A stretch of 53,744 bases of DNA, taken from assembly GCA_029237735.1 (NCBI GenBank), contig JAQZBU010000022.1:1-53744 (forward strand), given 5' to 3'. The notes under the pieces were generated by a model. It was not told where the DNA came from, did not search any database, and was given only the letters and a program-made list of their open reading frames with translations. The stretch's first letter is position 1. Every line of letters starts with the position of its first letter. Of this stretch, positions 9,198 to 17,538 are shown in pieces. The stretch comes from Ramlibacter sp. GTDB lineage: Bacteria; Pseudomonadota; Gammaproteobacteria; Burkholderiales; Burkholderiaceae_C. Position numbers and translations under genes: made by a program.

Positions 9198-9460
9198 CGG
9201 TTCGGTAGCACCGCGCCGCCCGCCAGCTCCGTGGCGAACTTCGCCTGCAGGACGTAGTGCAGCGCCAGCACGCCCTGCAGCTTGGCGAAGGCGAGCGCGT
9301 TGGCCGTGCCGCAGACCGAGGCATCGCGCCGCAGCACGCGCTCGGCCACGCCGGGCCGGGGCAGCTCCACGCGGCAGAGCCGGGCGAGCCGCCCGAGCTC
9401 GCGGTCGACCTGCAGCTGCGTGGCCGCGATCCGGGCCAGGAAATAGTTATCCCTGCTCAT
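9173..9460 (-). CDS. Small protein of unknown function
   Basis: 95 residues starting MSRDNYFLARIAATQLQVDR. The first 70 residues look helical and soluble (ELGRLARLCRVELPRPGVAERVL, FAKLQGVLALHYVLQAKFATEL); the end is Arg-rich. No known domain is recognised. It overlaps the end of the next upstream small gene by 14 nt and is last in the DUF3141-pta-ackA chain. Codon use (GC-rich third positions) fits a real gene. I infer an accessory role in the acetate-kinase operon, no more. Confidence 0.6.
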   Translation of the reverse strand: MSRDNYFLARIAATQLQVDRELGRLARLCRVELPRPGVAERVLRRDASVCGTANALAFAKLQGVLALHYVLQAKFATELAGGAVLPNRDRTATLR

Positions 9461-9650
9461 CGCCGCAGCTCCCCTCGTCGAGGTCGCGCGCGATCGAGTC
9501 GAGCAGCTCCTGCCCGCTTTCGAACTGGGTCTGCTTGCCCGTGACCAGGTTTTCCAGGCGGCCGCCCAGGTCCGCGGGTTTGGCGTCGCTGCGCAGCTTC
9601 AGCACGTAGGCGCGCCGGTTCGGATATTTCGATTCAGGCTTCAGTGGCAT
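9447..9650 (-). CDS. Small protein of unknown function (67 aa)
   Basis: 67 residues beginning MPLKPESKYPNRRAYVLKL and ending with an acidic tail. The middle (LGGRLENLVTGKQTQFESGQ, then ELLDSIARDL) resembles a widespread class of short proteobacterial proteins in which a GRLEN/SGRQ stretch precedes an ELL-type helix; I know no tested function. The ATG lies inside the last codons of ackA (17-nt overlap), and the 3' end overlaps the next gene. Translational coupling to ackA is likely. Confidence 0.65.
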   Translation of the reverse strand: MPLKPESKYPNRRAYVLKLRSDAKPADLGGRLENLVTGKQTQFESGQELLDSIARDLDEGSCGDEQG

Positions 9651-10782
9651 GACGGGTCTCTCCCAGATGAGCGGGTTGGCGAACGGTTTCGAGCGTGTGC
9701 AGCGCCGCCACGTATTCCTCGTTGGTCGGTTCCACCGCGACGAGCACGCGGCTGCGCGGGGCCGAGATGGTGTGCGCGTGGGCCTGGTTGGCGTCGTCGT
9801 CGAGCTGGACGCCCAGCCACTCGAGCTCGGCGCAAATGCGGCGGCGCACCTCGGCGCTGTTCTCGCCCACGCCGGCGGTGAAGGCCAACATGTCGAGGCC
9901 GCCCAGCACCGCCGCCAGCGCGCCGATCTCGCGGACGATGCGCCGCACGTAAAGGTCCAGGGCCGTCCGTGCGCGCGGGGTCGTCGCCTCGGCGTCCAGC
10001 AGGTCGCGCGGGCTGGCCGACAGGCCGGAGACGCCGAGCAGGCCGGATTTGCGGTACAGCAACTGCACGACATCCGCCACATTCATCCGCTCGACTTGCA
10101 GCAGGTGCAGCAGCACGCCGGGGTCGATCGAGCCGCAGCGCGTGCCCATCATCAGGCCGTCGAGCGCCGAGAAGCCCATGGTGGTGGCCGCGCTGCGCAG
10201 GTCGCGCATGGCGCACAGACTCGCCCCGCTGCCCAGGTGCGCCACGATCGTGCGACCGCGCGCGGCAGGCCCGTGACGTTGCGGCAACGCGAGGGCCATG
10301 TACTCGTACGAGAGGCCGTGGAAACCATAGCGCCGTACGCCGCGCTCCCACAGCTCGTGCGGCAGCGGGAACATCTGTTCCACCCGGGGCAGCGTGCGAT
10401 GGAACGCGGTGTCGAAGCACGCGACCTGGGGCAGCTGCGGCGCCTGCGCGAGCAGCAATTCGATGGCCTGCAGCGCGTAGGGCTGGTGCAGCGGCGCCAT
10501 CGGGATGTAGCTGCGCAGCTGCGCCAGCACCTCGCCGTCGATGAGCACCGGCGCGGTGTACCGCGTGCCGCCGTGCACCACGCGATGCGCGATGGCGGCC
10601 GGCGGGCGGCCGCCGGTGCGCTCCGCCACCAGGGCGCGGACGGCCTGCAGCGCGTCGGCGCCGGCGCCTTCCACCTTGCCGGACCACAGCGGCTCGCGCG
10701 GCAGCGGGGTGAGCGCCTCGTACAGCGCGAACTTGATGGTGGACGAGCCGCAGTTGAGGACGAGAATGGCCTCGGTGCTCAC
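9634..10782 (-). CDS. ackA: Acetate kinase
   Basis: 382 residues. ASKHA-fold motifs are present: ILVLNCGSSTIKFALYE (nucleotide/phosphate loop), AHRVVHGG, the catalytic-Asp region CFDTAFHRTLPR, YGFHGLSYEY, IVAHLGSGASLCA and FTAGVGENSAEVR. It interconverts acetyl phosphate + ADP and acetate + ATP, or acts on a close short-chain acyl phosphate. The GTG start overlaps the stop of the phosphotransacetylase gene by 4 nt (GTGA), which fixes the start. With that gene it forms an acyl-CoA to acyl-phosphate to acid + ATP route, here linked to a PHA-synthase-like gene, suggesting a role in carbon overflow or polymer turnover. Confidence 0.93.
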   Translation of the reverse strand: MSTEAILVLNCGSSTIKFALYEALTPLPREPLWSGKVEGAGADALQAVRALVAERTGGRPPAAIAHRVVHGGTRYTAPVLIDGEVLAQLRSYIPMAPLHQPYALQAIELLLAQAPQLPQVACFDTAFHRTLPRVEQMFPLPHELWERGVRRYGFHGLSYEYMALALPQRHGPAARGRTIVAHLGSGASLCAMRDLRSAATTMGFSALDGLMMGTRCGSIDPGVLLHLLQVERMNVADVVQLLYRKSGLLGVSGLSASPRDLLDAEATTPRARTALDLYVRRIVREIGALAAVLGGLDMLAFTAGVGENSAEVRRRICAELEWLGVQLDDDANQAHAHTISAPRSRVLVAVEPTNEEYVAALHTLETVRQPAHLGETRHATEA

Positions 10783-11720
10783 GACCGCAGCTCCCGGTTG
10801 CCTCCGCGCGCGGACACCAGTGCGACCGCGCACGACGCGATACGCGATTCGCGCGGGTCGGCGCGGCTGGTGAGCACGATGGGCACGCGCGCGCCGAGCA
10901 CGATGCCGGCACTGGCGGCGCCGCCGAGGAACTCGAGCTGCTTGGCCAGCATGTTGCCGCTTTCGAGGTTGGGCACCACCAGGATGTCCGCGGCGCCCGC
11001 GACGTCCGAGACGATGCCCTTGATGCGCGCCGCGGCGGCCGAGACGGCGTTGTCGAACGCCAGCGGGCCGTCGAGCACGCCACCCTCGATCTGGCCGCGA
11101 TCGGCCATCTTGCAGAGCGCCGCGGCATCCAGCGTCGCCGGCATGTTGGGATTGACCGTCTCGACGGCGGCCAGGATCGCCACGCGCGGCCGCGCGACGC
11201 CGAACGCGTGTGCCAGGTCGATCGCGTTGCGCACGATGTCCACCTTGTCCTGCAGCGTGGGCGCGATGTTGATCGCCGCGTCGGTGATGATGAACGGGCG
11301 CGGGTAGGCGGGCGTATGCATCACGAAGCAATGGCTCATGCGGCGGCCGGCGCGCAGCTTGCTGCCCACCACGGCCGACATGAGTTCGTCGGTGTGCAGG
11401 CTGCCCTTCATCAGCGCGTCCACGCGGCCCTCGAGCGCCAGCTCGACGCCGCGCGCGGCCGCGGCGTGGCTGTCGGCGACGTCCTGGATCGCCAGGTCGC
11501 CGATCGAGAGCCCGGTCTGCCGCGCAAGCTCCTGCAGGCGCTCGCGCGACCCGATCAGCACCGGCTCGATGAGCCCGGCGGCGTGCGCATCGAGGGCGGC
11601 GGCCAGGCTGACCGCGTCGCACGGATGGACGACTGCCATCCTCAGGCTGCCCATCGGCCGCACGAGATCGAGCAGCCGGTCGAGGTGGGTGGGGTGGGTG
11701 GTGGTGGTCATGGTGTTCAT
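10779..11720 (-). CDS. pta: Phosphate acetyl/butyryltransferase family protein
   Basis: 313 residues, the size of short Pta/Ptb enzymes without the N-terminal P-loop domain. Motifs seen: MKGSLHTDELMSAV, MSHCFVM, TDAAINIAPTLQDKVDIV, VETVNPNMPATLDAA, GGVLDGPLAFDNAVS and LVVPNLESGNMLAKQL. It converts acyl-CoA + phosphate to acyl phosphate + CoA; acetyl versus butyryl specificity cannot be decided here. The ATG at 11720 overlaps the stop of the DUF3141 gene by 4 nt (ATGA); an alternative frame start 11 codons upstream lies inside that gene. The partner kinase follows directly. Confidence 0.9.
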   Translation of the reverse strand: MNTMTTTTHPTHLDRLLDLVRPMGSLRMAVVHPCDAVSLAAALDAHAAGLIEPVLIGSRERLQELARQTGLSIGDLAIQDVADSHAAAARGVELALEGRVDALMKGSLHTDELMSAVVGSKLRAGRRMSHCFVMHTPAYPRPFIITDAAINIAPTLQDKVDIVRNAIDLAHAFGVARPRVAILAAVETVNPNMPATLDAAALCKMADRGQIEGGVLDGPLAFDNAVSAAAARIKGIVSDVAGAADILVVPNLESGNMLAKQLEFLGGAASAGIVLGARVPIVLTSRADPRESRIASCAVALVSARGGNRELRS

Positions 11721-14002
11721 GCTTTCTTCGGGCCCAGGGCGCGGCGGATGCACGCGAGCACTTCCTTCTGTTTCGGTGATGGATGGATCTTCTGCACGCG
11801 CCGGTCGGCCAGCACCCGCTCCAGCAGCGTGAGCAGGCGTTCGCGATCCTTGCGCCGGGCCAGCAGCGCGGGCAGGGTCGCGATCGCCATTTCGGGTTCG
11901 TAACGAGCGATGATTTCCTGCTCACCCGCGATGCGCCGGACTTCCTCGATCGGCATCGCGGGCAGGAATTCCTGGTAGTCCTCGAGCAGGTCGTGCGCGA
12001 GGTGCAGCCGCGTCAGCGGCAGCGGCTCGTCCTGGTGCGCCATCAGGAAGGCGACTCGCGCCAGCGCCTGGGCGTAGCCACCCTGCTCCATCCTCGCCAG
12101 AGCCTGTCGCACGAACGGCAGCTCGCGCGGGTCGGCCGGCTGGGCTTGCGCGTCATCGACGCATTCCTGATCGGGGTTCCAGAACGAGAACAGGTTGCCG
12201 TACAGCTGGAAGAAGGCCGTTTCCGACAGCGCGTCGCGCATCGCGCGGCCGGCATCCAGCGAAGCGCTGGTCATGTCGGACACGGTCGACTCGAGCTGGC
12301 GCAGCGGGTGATCCGGCGCGAGCGGCTGGCGCCGGGCTTTGGCAGCCTGCGCCGCCGGGGCCAGCCACCACAGCCACGGATTCAGGTCGGAGACCGCCCA
12401 GCGCTGCAGGCGCAGCGGGTGGAACGCGCGTGCCAGGCTGGCGCCGGACTCGGTGGCGAGCGCCTGCACCAGAGGCCGGCCGGCCAGCTCGTACGCGCGC
12501 TGGTTCAATTCCGACAGGCCCTTCACGGCCTCGAACGGCAGTTCGTCCTCGCGCTGGTAGCGGTTCAGCCGCGCGGCGATGTCCTCGAGCCGCAGGGGGG
12601 CGAAGCTCACGTCGTAGAACGGTTCTCCATGGGCCGGCTTGCGTTCCTCGATCTCCATGCCGTACAGCCCGGCCGGCAGCGCCTCGATCGACTTCAGCGT
12701 CGACACGATCTGTGCATGCTCCTTTTTCGCGACGCTGCCGGACACGAAGATGCCCAGGTGGCCGATGTCCTTGTGCATCAGGCCGACGATCACCTGGCCC
12801 CGCGCCTTGATTTCCTCGGTGCTTCCGTACACGTCGGCCACCCAGTTGAAGGCCTGCTGCGGCGGCGTGATGTTGTCGCCGAGCGATGCGAACAGCACGA
12901 TCGGCACCTTGATGTCGCGCAGGTCGAACGCCGCGGGGGTGCCGCCGTCCTTGCCGGCCCACAGGCGGTTGCCCACGAACAGGTTCTGCGTGATCCATTC
13001 GATCTCTTCGCGGCCGAGCAGGAAGTAGCCGCCCCACCAGCGCTCGAATTCCAGGAACCGCTTCGGCTCGGTGTCGGCGTGCGCGAACAGGTGGTAGTAC
13101 TTGTCCCAGAACGTGTTGGCCGGGTTGAGGTTCTCGAAGTTCTGCACCAGCCAGGCGCCATCGAATTTGCCGGCGCCGAGGTCCGACGTCAGCGAGGCGA
13201 GCCAGGTGCCCCCGAGCAGGCCGCCCGCATAGCGCATCGGGTTGTCGCCGCCGTCGTCGTTCCAGGCGCCGCCCCAGTAGGACATCGGCGCGCCGACGAC
13301 GACGACCGGGCCGGTGTCGTCGGGGCTGGTGGCCGCGAGCATCATCGCGGACCAGCCGCCCTGGCAGTTGCCCACGATCGCCGGCTTGGGCGCATCGGGG
13401 TGCAGTTCGCGTACGCGGCGCAGGAACTGGCGCTCGGCGTTGCACACGTCCAGCAGCGTCTGGCCGGGCTCGGGGTCGCGAAAGAAGATGACGAAGTAGA
13501 CGGGATGGCCGGCGCGCAAGGCGACGCCCACCTCCGAGTCGTTCTTGGAGCCGCCGATGCCGGGCCCGTGCCCGCCCCGCGGGTCGATGATCACGTAGGG
13601 CCGGCGCCTGGCGTCCACCTGCACGCCGTCCGGCGGCACGATCCGCAGCAGGGCGTAGTTGACCGGCCGGTCCTGCCAGCGCCCGTCCATCACCATTTCG
13701 TATTCGAAGTGCAGCAGGGGCGGCAGGCCCTGCCGCTCGTGCTCGATGAAGTTGTTGCCGCGCTGGCGCAGCGTGTCCCAGAAGATCACGGAACGCTGCG
13801 CGAAGTCGACGCCGTATTGCGCGGCACTCGCCCAGGCATGCCAGGGCAGCAGCGGCTGCGCCGTCGATGCGGCGAGCTTGGCGCCGGCCTGTTTCATTCG
13901 CTCGCCCAGGTGCTCCGCGGCCTGCTTCGTGCGGCTGTGCAGCACCTTGCTGATCTCCGTCGAGACCTGGAGGCTGCGGGAAAGTCGTGTTGCTGTATTC
14001 AT
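11717..14002 (-). CDS. DUF3141 protein, PHA-synthase-like alpha/beta hydrolase
   Basis: About 761 residues. An alpha/beta-hydrolase core contains GNCQGGWSAMMLA, where Cys near residue 213 takes the nucleophile position as in PhaC, followed by SLGDNITPPQQAFNW (Asp) and KDIGHLGIFVSG (His). So a PhaC-type Cys-Asp-His set appears conserved. The ~350-residue C-terminal part is helical and without a known domain. The N-terminus (about 60 residues) is phasin-like, helical and Ala/Lys-rich. Such proteins are often described as polyhydroxybutyrate-synthase-like, but I know of no firm biochemistry. First gene of the operon with pta and ackA. The ATG lies only about 30 nt from the shared 31-nt element, so the leader must be very short. 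Confidence 0.85.
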   Translation of the reverse strand: MNTATRLSRSLQVSTEISKVLHSRTKQAAEHLGERMKQAGAKLAASTAQPLLPWHAWASAAQYGVDFAQRSVIFWDTLRQRGNNFIEHERQGLPPLLHFEYEMVMDGRWQDRPVNYALLRIVPPDGVQVDARRRPYVIIDPRGGHGPGIGGSKNDSEVGVALRAGHPVYFVIFFRDPEPGQTLLDVCNAERQFLRRVRELHPDAPKPAIVGNCQGGWSAMMLAATSPDDTGPVVVVGAPMSYWGGAWNDDGGDNPMRYAGGLLGGTWLASLTSDLGAGKFDGAWLVQNFENLNPANTFWDKYYHLFAHADTEPKRFLEFERWWGGYFLLGREEIEWITQNLFVGNRLWAGKDGGTPAAFDLRDIKVPIVLFASLGDNITPPQQAFNWVADVYGSTEEIKARGQVIVGLMHKDIGHLGIFVSGSVAKKEHAQIVSTLKSIEALPAGLYGMEIEERKPAHGEPFYDVSFAPLRLEDIAARLNRYQREDELPFEAVKGLSELNQRAYELAGRPLVQALATESGASLARAFHPLRLQRWAVSDLNPWLWWLAPAAQAAKARRQPLAPDHPLRQLESTVSDMTSASLDAGRAMRDALSETAFFQLYGNLFSFWNPDQECVDDAQAQPADPRELPFVRQALARMEQGGYAQALARVAFLMAHQDEPLPLTRLHLAHDLLEDYQEFLPAMPIEEVRRIAGEQEIIARYEPEMAIATLPALLARRKDRERLLTLLERVLADRRVQKIHPSPKQKEVLACIRRALGPKKA

Positions 14003-14031
14003 GGCAGCAACGTTATCCGCCGCGGCCCGCC

Positions 14032-14062
14032 AAGTCGTCAGCGAACGGTCGCCGTTCGGTCG
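14032..14062 (-). promoter_or_regulatory. 31-nt promoter element, copy B (DUF3141 operon)
   Basis: Read on the minus strand, it contains the perfect dyad CGAACGG-CGA-CCGTTCG and then CTGACG, which can serve as a -35; GATAAC 18 nt further is a possible -10. Copy A at 9167-9197 is the same at 28 of 31 positions. If this -10 is right, transcription would start within a few bases of the DUF3141 ATG. The dyad upstream of the -35 is where an activator usually binds. The large regulator gene at 14186-17128 is the nearest candidate. Confidence 0.5.
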
Positions 14063-14092
14063 GAGCTGGGAGGCTGCGCGGCAGAAGGTTTT

Positions 14093-14120
14093 GTCATGCC
14101 GGACTTGATCCGGCATCCAC
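14093..14120. repeat. Single REP-like hairpin unit
   Basis: GTCAT followed by a hairpin (ATGCCGGA-CTTGA-TCCGGCAT) and ending ATCCA. The same unit architecture occurs as inverted pairs at 34970-35042 and 37717-37770. It lies in the 183-nt gap upstream of the DUF3141 gene. Confidence 0.7.
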
Positions 14121-14160
14121 GTGGGCAAGAAATCAGCGACGCAAATGCGATCCCGCGCTG

Positions 14161-14183
14161 ACCACCGCGGCGCCCGCGGTGGT
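14161..14183 (-). terminator. GC-rich hairpin after the large regulator gene
   Basis: Perfect 10-bp inverted repeat ACCACCGCGG / CCGCGGTGGT with a 3-nt loop, starting 2 nt beyond the stop codon of the 980-residue regulator. There is no clear T-tract, so it may act as a transcript-end stabiliser or a weak terminator. Confidence 0.45.
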
Positions 14184-14185
14184 GC

Positions 14186-17128
14186 TTAGGATCGCCGCCG
14201 AGTTGTGGAAGCAGCGGGTGCGGGAGCTCGCGCGTTGATCAGCTCCCGCGCGCGCAATGCCGGGCCCGTGTCGGCGGCTTCCGGCAGGTGCGCGAGGAGG
14301 GTGGCAAGTGCGTCCAGGTCCGCAACCTCGGCATTGCCGTGCTCGCACAGATCGACCAGTGCGACCAGTACATGCCAGGGCGCTTCCTGCTCGCGGGCCT
14401 CCGCCAGTGCCCGGCGCAGCGCTTCGTCGGCTGCCGCGGGATCACGGCGGCCACGCGCGATCGCCGCTTCGGTCAAGTACAGCCGCGGAAGGTAGATGCG
14501 CTCGTCTTGCGCCCGCGCGACCTCCAGGGCATGTCGCAGTTCCCTCTCGGCGCCCTCCAGGTCCCCCGCGAGCACGAGCGCTTCGGCGGCATAGCCCAGC
14601 ACCTCGCTGCCGCCGGCCAGCATGCCCAAGGCCGTGTTGGCTTCATAGGCCGCACGGATGCGCCGGTAGCCCTCTTTCGCATCCCCGCGGCGGGCGTCGG
14701 CCCAGCCGCGGAACCATTCGGATGCTGCGCCGCCCTGGGCGAGCGCGGTCTCGTCGACCAGGTTGCGCATCTCGTCGGCCAGCGCCGAGACCCGATCCGC
14801 ATGGCCGAGGCGCACCTCCAGCAGCGCGCCGAGCCACAGCACCACCAGGCGCGCCATCGGGACGTTCACCTCCAGCGCGCGCAAGCGCGCCTCCTGCAGG
14901 CGATCGCGCGCCTGCCGGACCAGGCCGAGATGGAACAGCTGCACCGCCAGCAAGGCCAGCAGCAAGACCTGCGGAACGACGGCCACCTGCCGGTCCGCGA
15001 CCGGATCGGCGGCCGCGATTGCCGGAAGCGCCCGCTCGAGCCGGGCGCGCGCGGCGCGCGGCCGGCCCTGCATCATGTGCACCTGCCCTTCCACGTTGGA
15101 CGCGGTCACCAGCAACAGCGGGACACCCGCCGTGTTGGCATGCGCGGCTGCATGTTCCGCCACGGTCAGGGCCTCGTCGTACTCGGCGCGCTGGCACAGC
15201 ACGAAGCACAAGCCGTGGGTCAGCAGCTCACGCGCCCGGTGCCCCGGCGCATCGGGCAGCAAGGCGTAGGCCCGGCGATACGCACTCTTCGATTCGGCGC
15301 CGACCCCGCGCAGGCGGAACGCCGCCATGCCCCGCATCGTGCACAGCATGATTTCCAGCGAGCTGCGGGCGGCGCCGGCGTCGGCGCCGGCTGAGTCGAG
15401 CAAGCCCAGGGCGCGCTCCGTGAGCACCAGGCACTCCTCGGCGCTCAAGCTCCGCAGCGCGGCCTCGGCCGCCTCGGCGTAGTAGCGCAGAGCCGTCATG
15501 GGTTCGCGGCCGCGGTCGAAATGCATCGCGAGCTGCGCGGCGGCGACCGGCACGCCCCGTTGACGCTCCCGTTCGAGCGCCGCGCCGACGTTGCGGTGAA
15601 GCTGGGCGCGCGTCGCGGGCGCCGTGCGCTCGTACAGCACCTGGCGAAACAGCGTGTGGCGGAAGGTATAGGGGCGCTCGGCCCCCTCGCCGTCTTGCGC
15701 GCCATGGGGCGCGGCAACCCACACCCTGGCGCGGGCGAGCCGCTCGCAGGTCTCGGCCACCCAGGCCGGATCGCGTTCGATCGCCCCGGCGATGGTCTCG
15801 GCACGGAAATCCATACCGCAGATCGCGGCCGTGGACAGCAGCGCACGCTCGTCGCTGCCGAGCCGGGCGATGTAATGGTCGATGATCGCCGCCAGGTTCT
15901 CGGGCACCGCCACATTGGCGAGCGCCTCGCGCGCGACGGCGGCGTCACCCCCGCTTTCGGCGTGATCGGACAGGTCGGCCATGACGGACGCCACGAACAG
16001 GGGCACCCCGTCGGTGCGCTCGTGCAGGCCGCGGACGAACGCGACGTCCGCGGCGAGCGCCGGCGCGGCGGCCGCCACATAGTCGGCGATCTCCCGTTCC
16101 GAGAACGGATCGAGCACGATTTCGTCGCACAGCCGGTGCAGCCGTAGCTCATGCCGCAAGGGGTTCAGCGGGTGCTCCAGCGCAACGACCTCGGCGAGGC
16201 GGAAACTGGCCAGCCACATCAACCGCGCGCCGCCGCGCCGCCGTGCGATGTAATCGATGAGGTGCAATGTGGAGCGGTCGCTCCAGTGCAGGTCTTCGGT
16301 CACCAGCAGCAGCGGCCGCTCGCCGGTGTACCGGTCGAGCAGTTCGCCCATTTCGCGCAGCATGCGCTCAGGGCCGACGCCGGCCAGCTCGCGCCGCAGC
16401 GCTTCACGTTCCTCCGCGGTGCTGAGCCATGGCAACTGCAGCAGCCACGTGGGCGCGACGGCGCGCAGCAGCGGCGGCAGCGCGCTGTCCCTGCGGCACA
16501 GGTCCGACAATGCTTCGAGCACCGGGAGGTACGGTTCGCCCGTGCCGTAGTGCTCCACGCACTGCCCACGCGCGCAGGCAACATCGCCCAGGCAGGAGAT
16601 GAAGTGTTCAATCAGCGTGGTCTTGCCGATGCCCGGTTCGCCCGTGACCCACGCCAGCGAACGAGTGCCCCCTTGCGCGCGCTCCCAGGCTGAGTCGAGT
16701 CGCGCGAGCGCATCGGCGCGCCCGACGAACGACCCGCTGTCCTGCGCAGGACTGGCGGCGGGCACCGCGCGCCCCGGCCCGGGGGGCTGGGCGATCGGCA
16801 CTGCGATGAAGCGGTAGCCCCGCCGTGGCACAGTCTCGATCAGGCGCGGCTGGCGCGCATCGTCGCCGAGGATCGTGCGCAAATCGCTGATCGCGGTTTT
16901 GAGGACCGATTCGCTGACGAACTGGTGACCCCAGACCTGGTCGAGCAATGCATCCTTGCTGAGCAGCGCACCCGGCTGGCGCGCGAGCGCGCACAGCAAT
17001 GCGAAGGGGGTGGGAGCAAGAGCGAGCGGTTTGCCGTCGCGCGCGAGCGTCGCGTTGGCTTCGTCGAGATCGAAGCCCGCGAAGCGAACACGCACCGGCG
17101 TGGAGCCGGCAGCCGAAGGGCGTGCCAA
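14186..17128 (-). CDS. Winged-helix transcriptional regulator with AAA ATPase and TPR-like region
   Basis: 980 residues in three parts. Residues ~10-110 are an OmpR/CadC-type DNA-binding domain (LALAPTPFALLCALARQPG, VSESVLKTAISDLRTILGD, IETVPRRGYRFIAVP). Residues ~130-450 are a STAND/AAA-type ATPase with Walker A GEPGIGKTTLIEHF and Walker B LLLVTEDLHWSD. The remaining ~500 residues are Ala/Arg-rich helical repeats resembling TPRs. This layout suits a ligand- or partner-sensing activator. The start is TTG, supported by a perfect AGGAGGT ribosome site 4 nt upstream (17133-17139). It lies just upstream of the DUF3141 operon on the same strand and may bind the shared 31-nt element; that link is inference. 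Confidence 0.87.
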   Translation of the reverse strand: MARPSAAGSTPVRVRFAGFDLDEANATLARDGKPLALAPTPFALLCALARQPGALLSKDALLDQVWGHQFVSESVLKTAISDLRTILGDDARQPRLIETVPRRGYRFIAVPIAQPPGPGRAVPAASPAQDSGSFVGRADALARLDSAWERAQGGTRSLAWVTGEPGIGKTTLIEHFISCLGDVACARGQCVEHYGTGEPYLPVLEALSDLCRRDSALPPLLRAVAPTWLLQLPWLSTAEEREALRRELAGVGPERMLREMGELLDRYTGERPLLLVTEDLHWSDRSTLHLIDYIARRRGGARLMWLASFRLAEVVALEHPLNPLRHELRLHRLCDEIVLDPFSEREIADYVAAAAPALAADVAFVRGLHERTDGVPLFVASVMADLSDHAESGGDAAVAREALANVAVPENLAAIIDHYIARLGSDERALLSTAAICGMDFRAETIAGAIERDPAWVAETCERLARARVWVAAPHGAQDGEGAERPYTFRHTLFRQVLYERTAPATRAQLHRNVGAALERERQRGVPVAAAQLAMHFDRGREPMTALRYYAEAAEAALRSLSAEECLVLTERALGLLDSAGADAGAARSSLEIMLCTMRGMAAFRLRGVGAESKSAYRRAYALLPDAPGHRARELLTHGLCFVLCQRAEYDEALTVAEHAAAHANTAGVPLLLVTASNVEGQVHMMQGRPRAARARLERALPAIAAADPVADRQVAVVPQVLLLALLAVQLFHLGLVRQARDRLQEARLRALEVNVPMARLVVLWLGALLEVRLGHADRVSALADEMRNLVDETALAQGGAASEWFRGWADARRGDAKEGYRRIRAAYEANTALGMLAGGSEVLGYAAEALVLAGDLEGAERELRHALEVARAQDERIYLPRLYLTEAAIARGRRDPAAADEALRRALAEAREQEAPWHVLVALVDLCEHGNAEVADLDALATLLAHLPEAADTGPALRARELINARAPAPAASTTRRRS

Positions 17129-17172
17129 TGAGACCTCCTGACAATGTCGCAGATGCGATGGTACGCCACGAG

Positions 17173-17200
17173 GCGCCGCACGGAGCGTGCCGTGCGGCGC
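17173..17200 (-). terminator. Hairpin downstream of the DUF4148 gene
   Basis: Perfect 11-bp inverted repeat GCGCCGCACGG / CCGTGCGGCGC with a 6-nt loop, 5 nt past the stop of the DUF4148 gene and upstream of the regulator gene. No T-tract is visible. It probably ends or stabilises the upstream transcript. Confidence 0.45.
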
Positions 17201-17205
17201 GCGGT

Positions 17206-17526
17206 TCAGCGGCTGGCCAGGTTCGAGCCGGCTTGCTGCGAGCGATGGGCCGACAGCCAGGAAGAGCCGCTGTCTTCAGCGTTCATGGCCTGCACCACTT
17301 CGCGCGAGGCCACGAATTCCTGCTGCACCTGCTCGCGTGACTTCGCGGAGCGGAAGTACTTGAGCGGGCTGTAGCTGGTGGCGTGCGGGTTGATGCCGGC
17401 TTGCTTGTACTGGACGAGCTGCGCCATCACCTCGCCCCGCGAGAGCGTGGAAACAAACGGGGTGTTGTCGATGGTGATGTCGTCGGCGAAGGCGCTGTTT
17501 GCCGATCTCGCGCCGGCAAAGTTCAC
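17206..17526 (-). CDS. DUF4148-type protein lacking its signal peptide (truncated)
   Basis: 106 residues. The mature part resembles DUF4148 periplasmic proteins: FADDITIDNTPFVSTLSRGE, VMAQLVQYKQAGINP and SREQVQQEFVASREVVQAM. Such proteins normally have an N-terminal signal peptide ending near FADD. Here the only possible start is a GTG giving MNFAGARSANSAFADD, with no hydrophobic core and no ribosome site. The frame starts 12 nt after the TetR stop codon and is in the same frame. The gene has probably lost its promoter and signal sequence through a deletion or by insertion of the TetR-FadL block, and is likely non-functional or cytoplasmic. Confidence 0.65.
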   Translation of the reverse strand: MNFAGARSANSAFADDITIDNTPFVSTLSRGEVMAQLVQYKQAGINPHATSYSPLKYFRSAKSREQVQQEFVASREVVQAMNAEDSGSSWLSAHRSQQAGSNLASR

Positions 17527-17538
17527 AGACGGCAGGCC

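Noticed and set aside
11783..14161. A 792-codon plus-strand frame
   Set aside because: Antisense to the DUF3141 gene; composition typical of a shadow.
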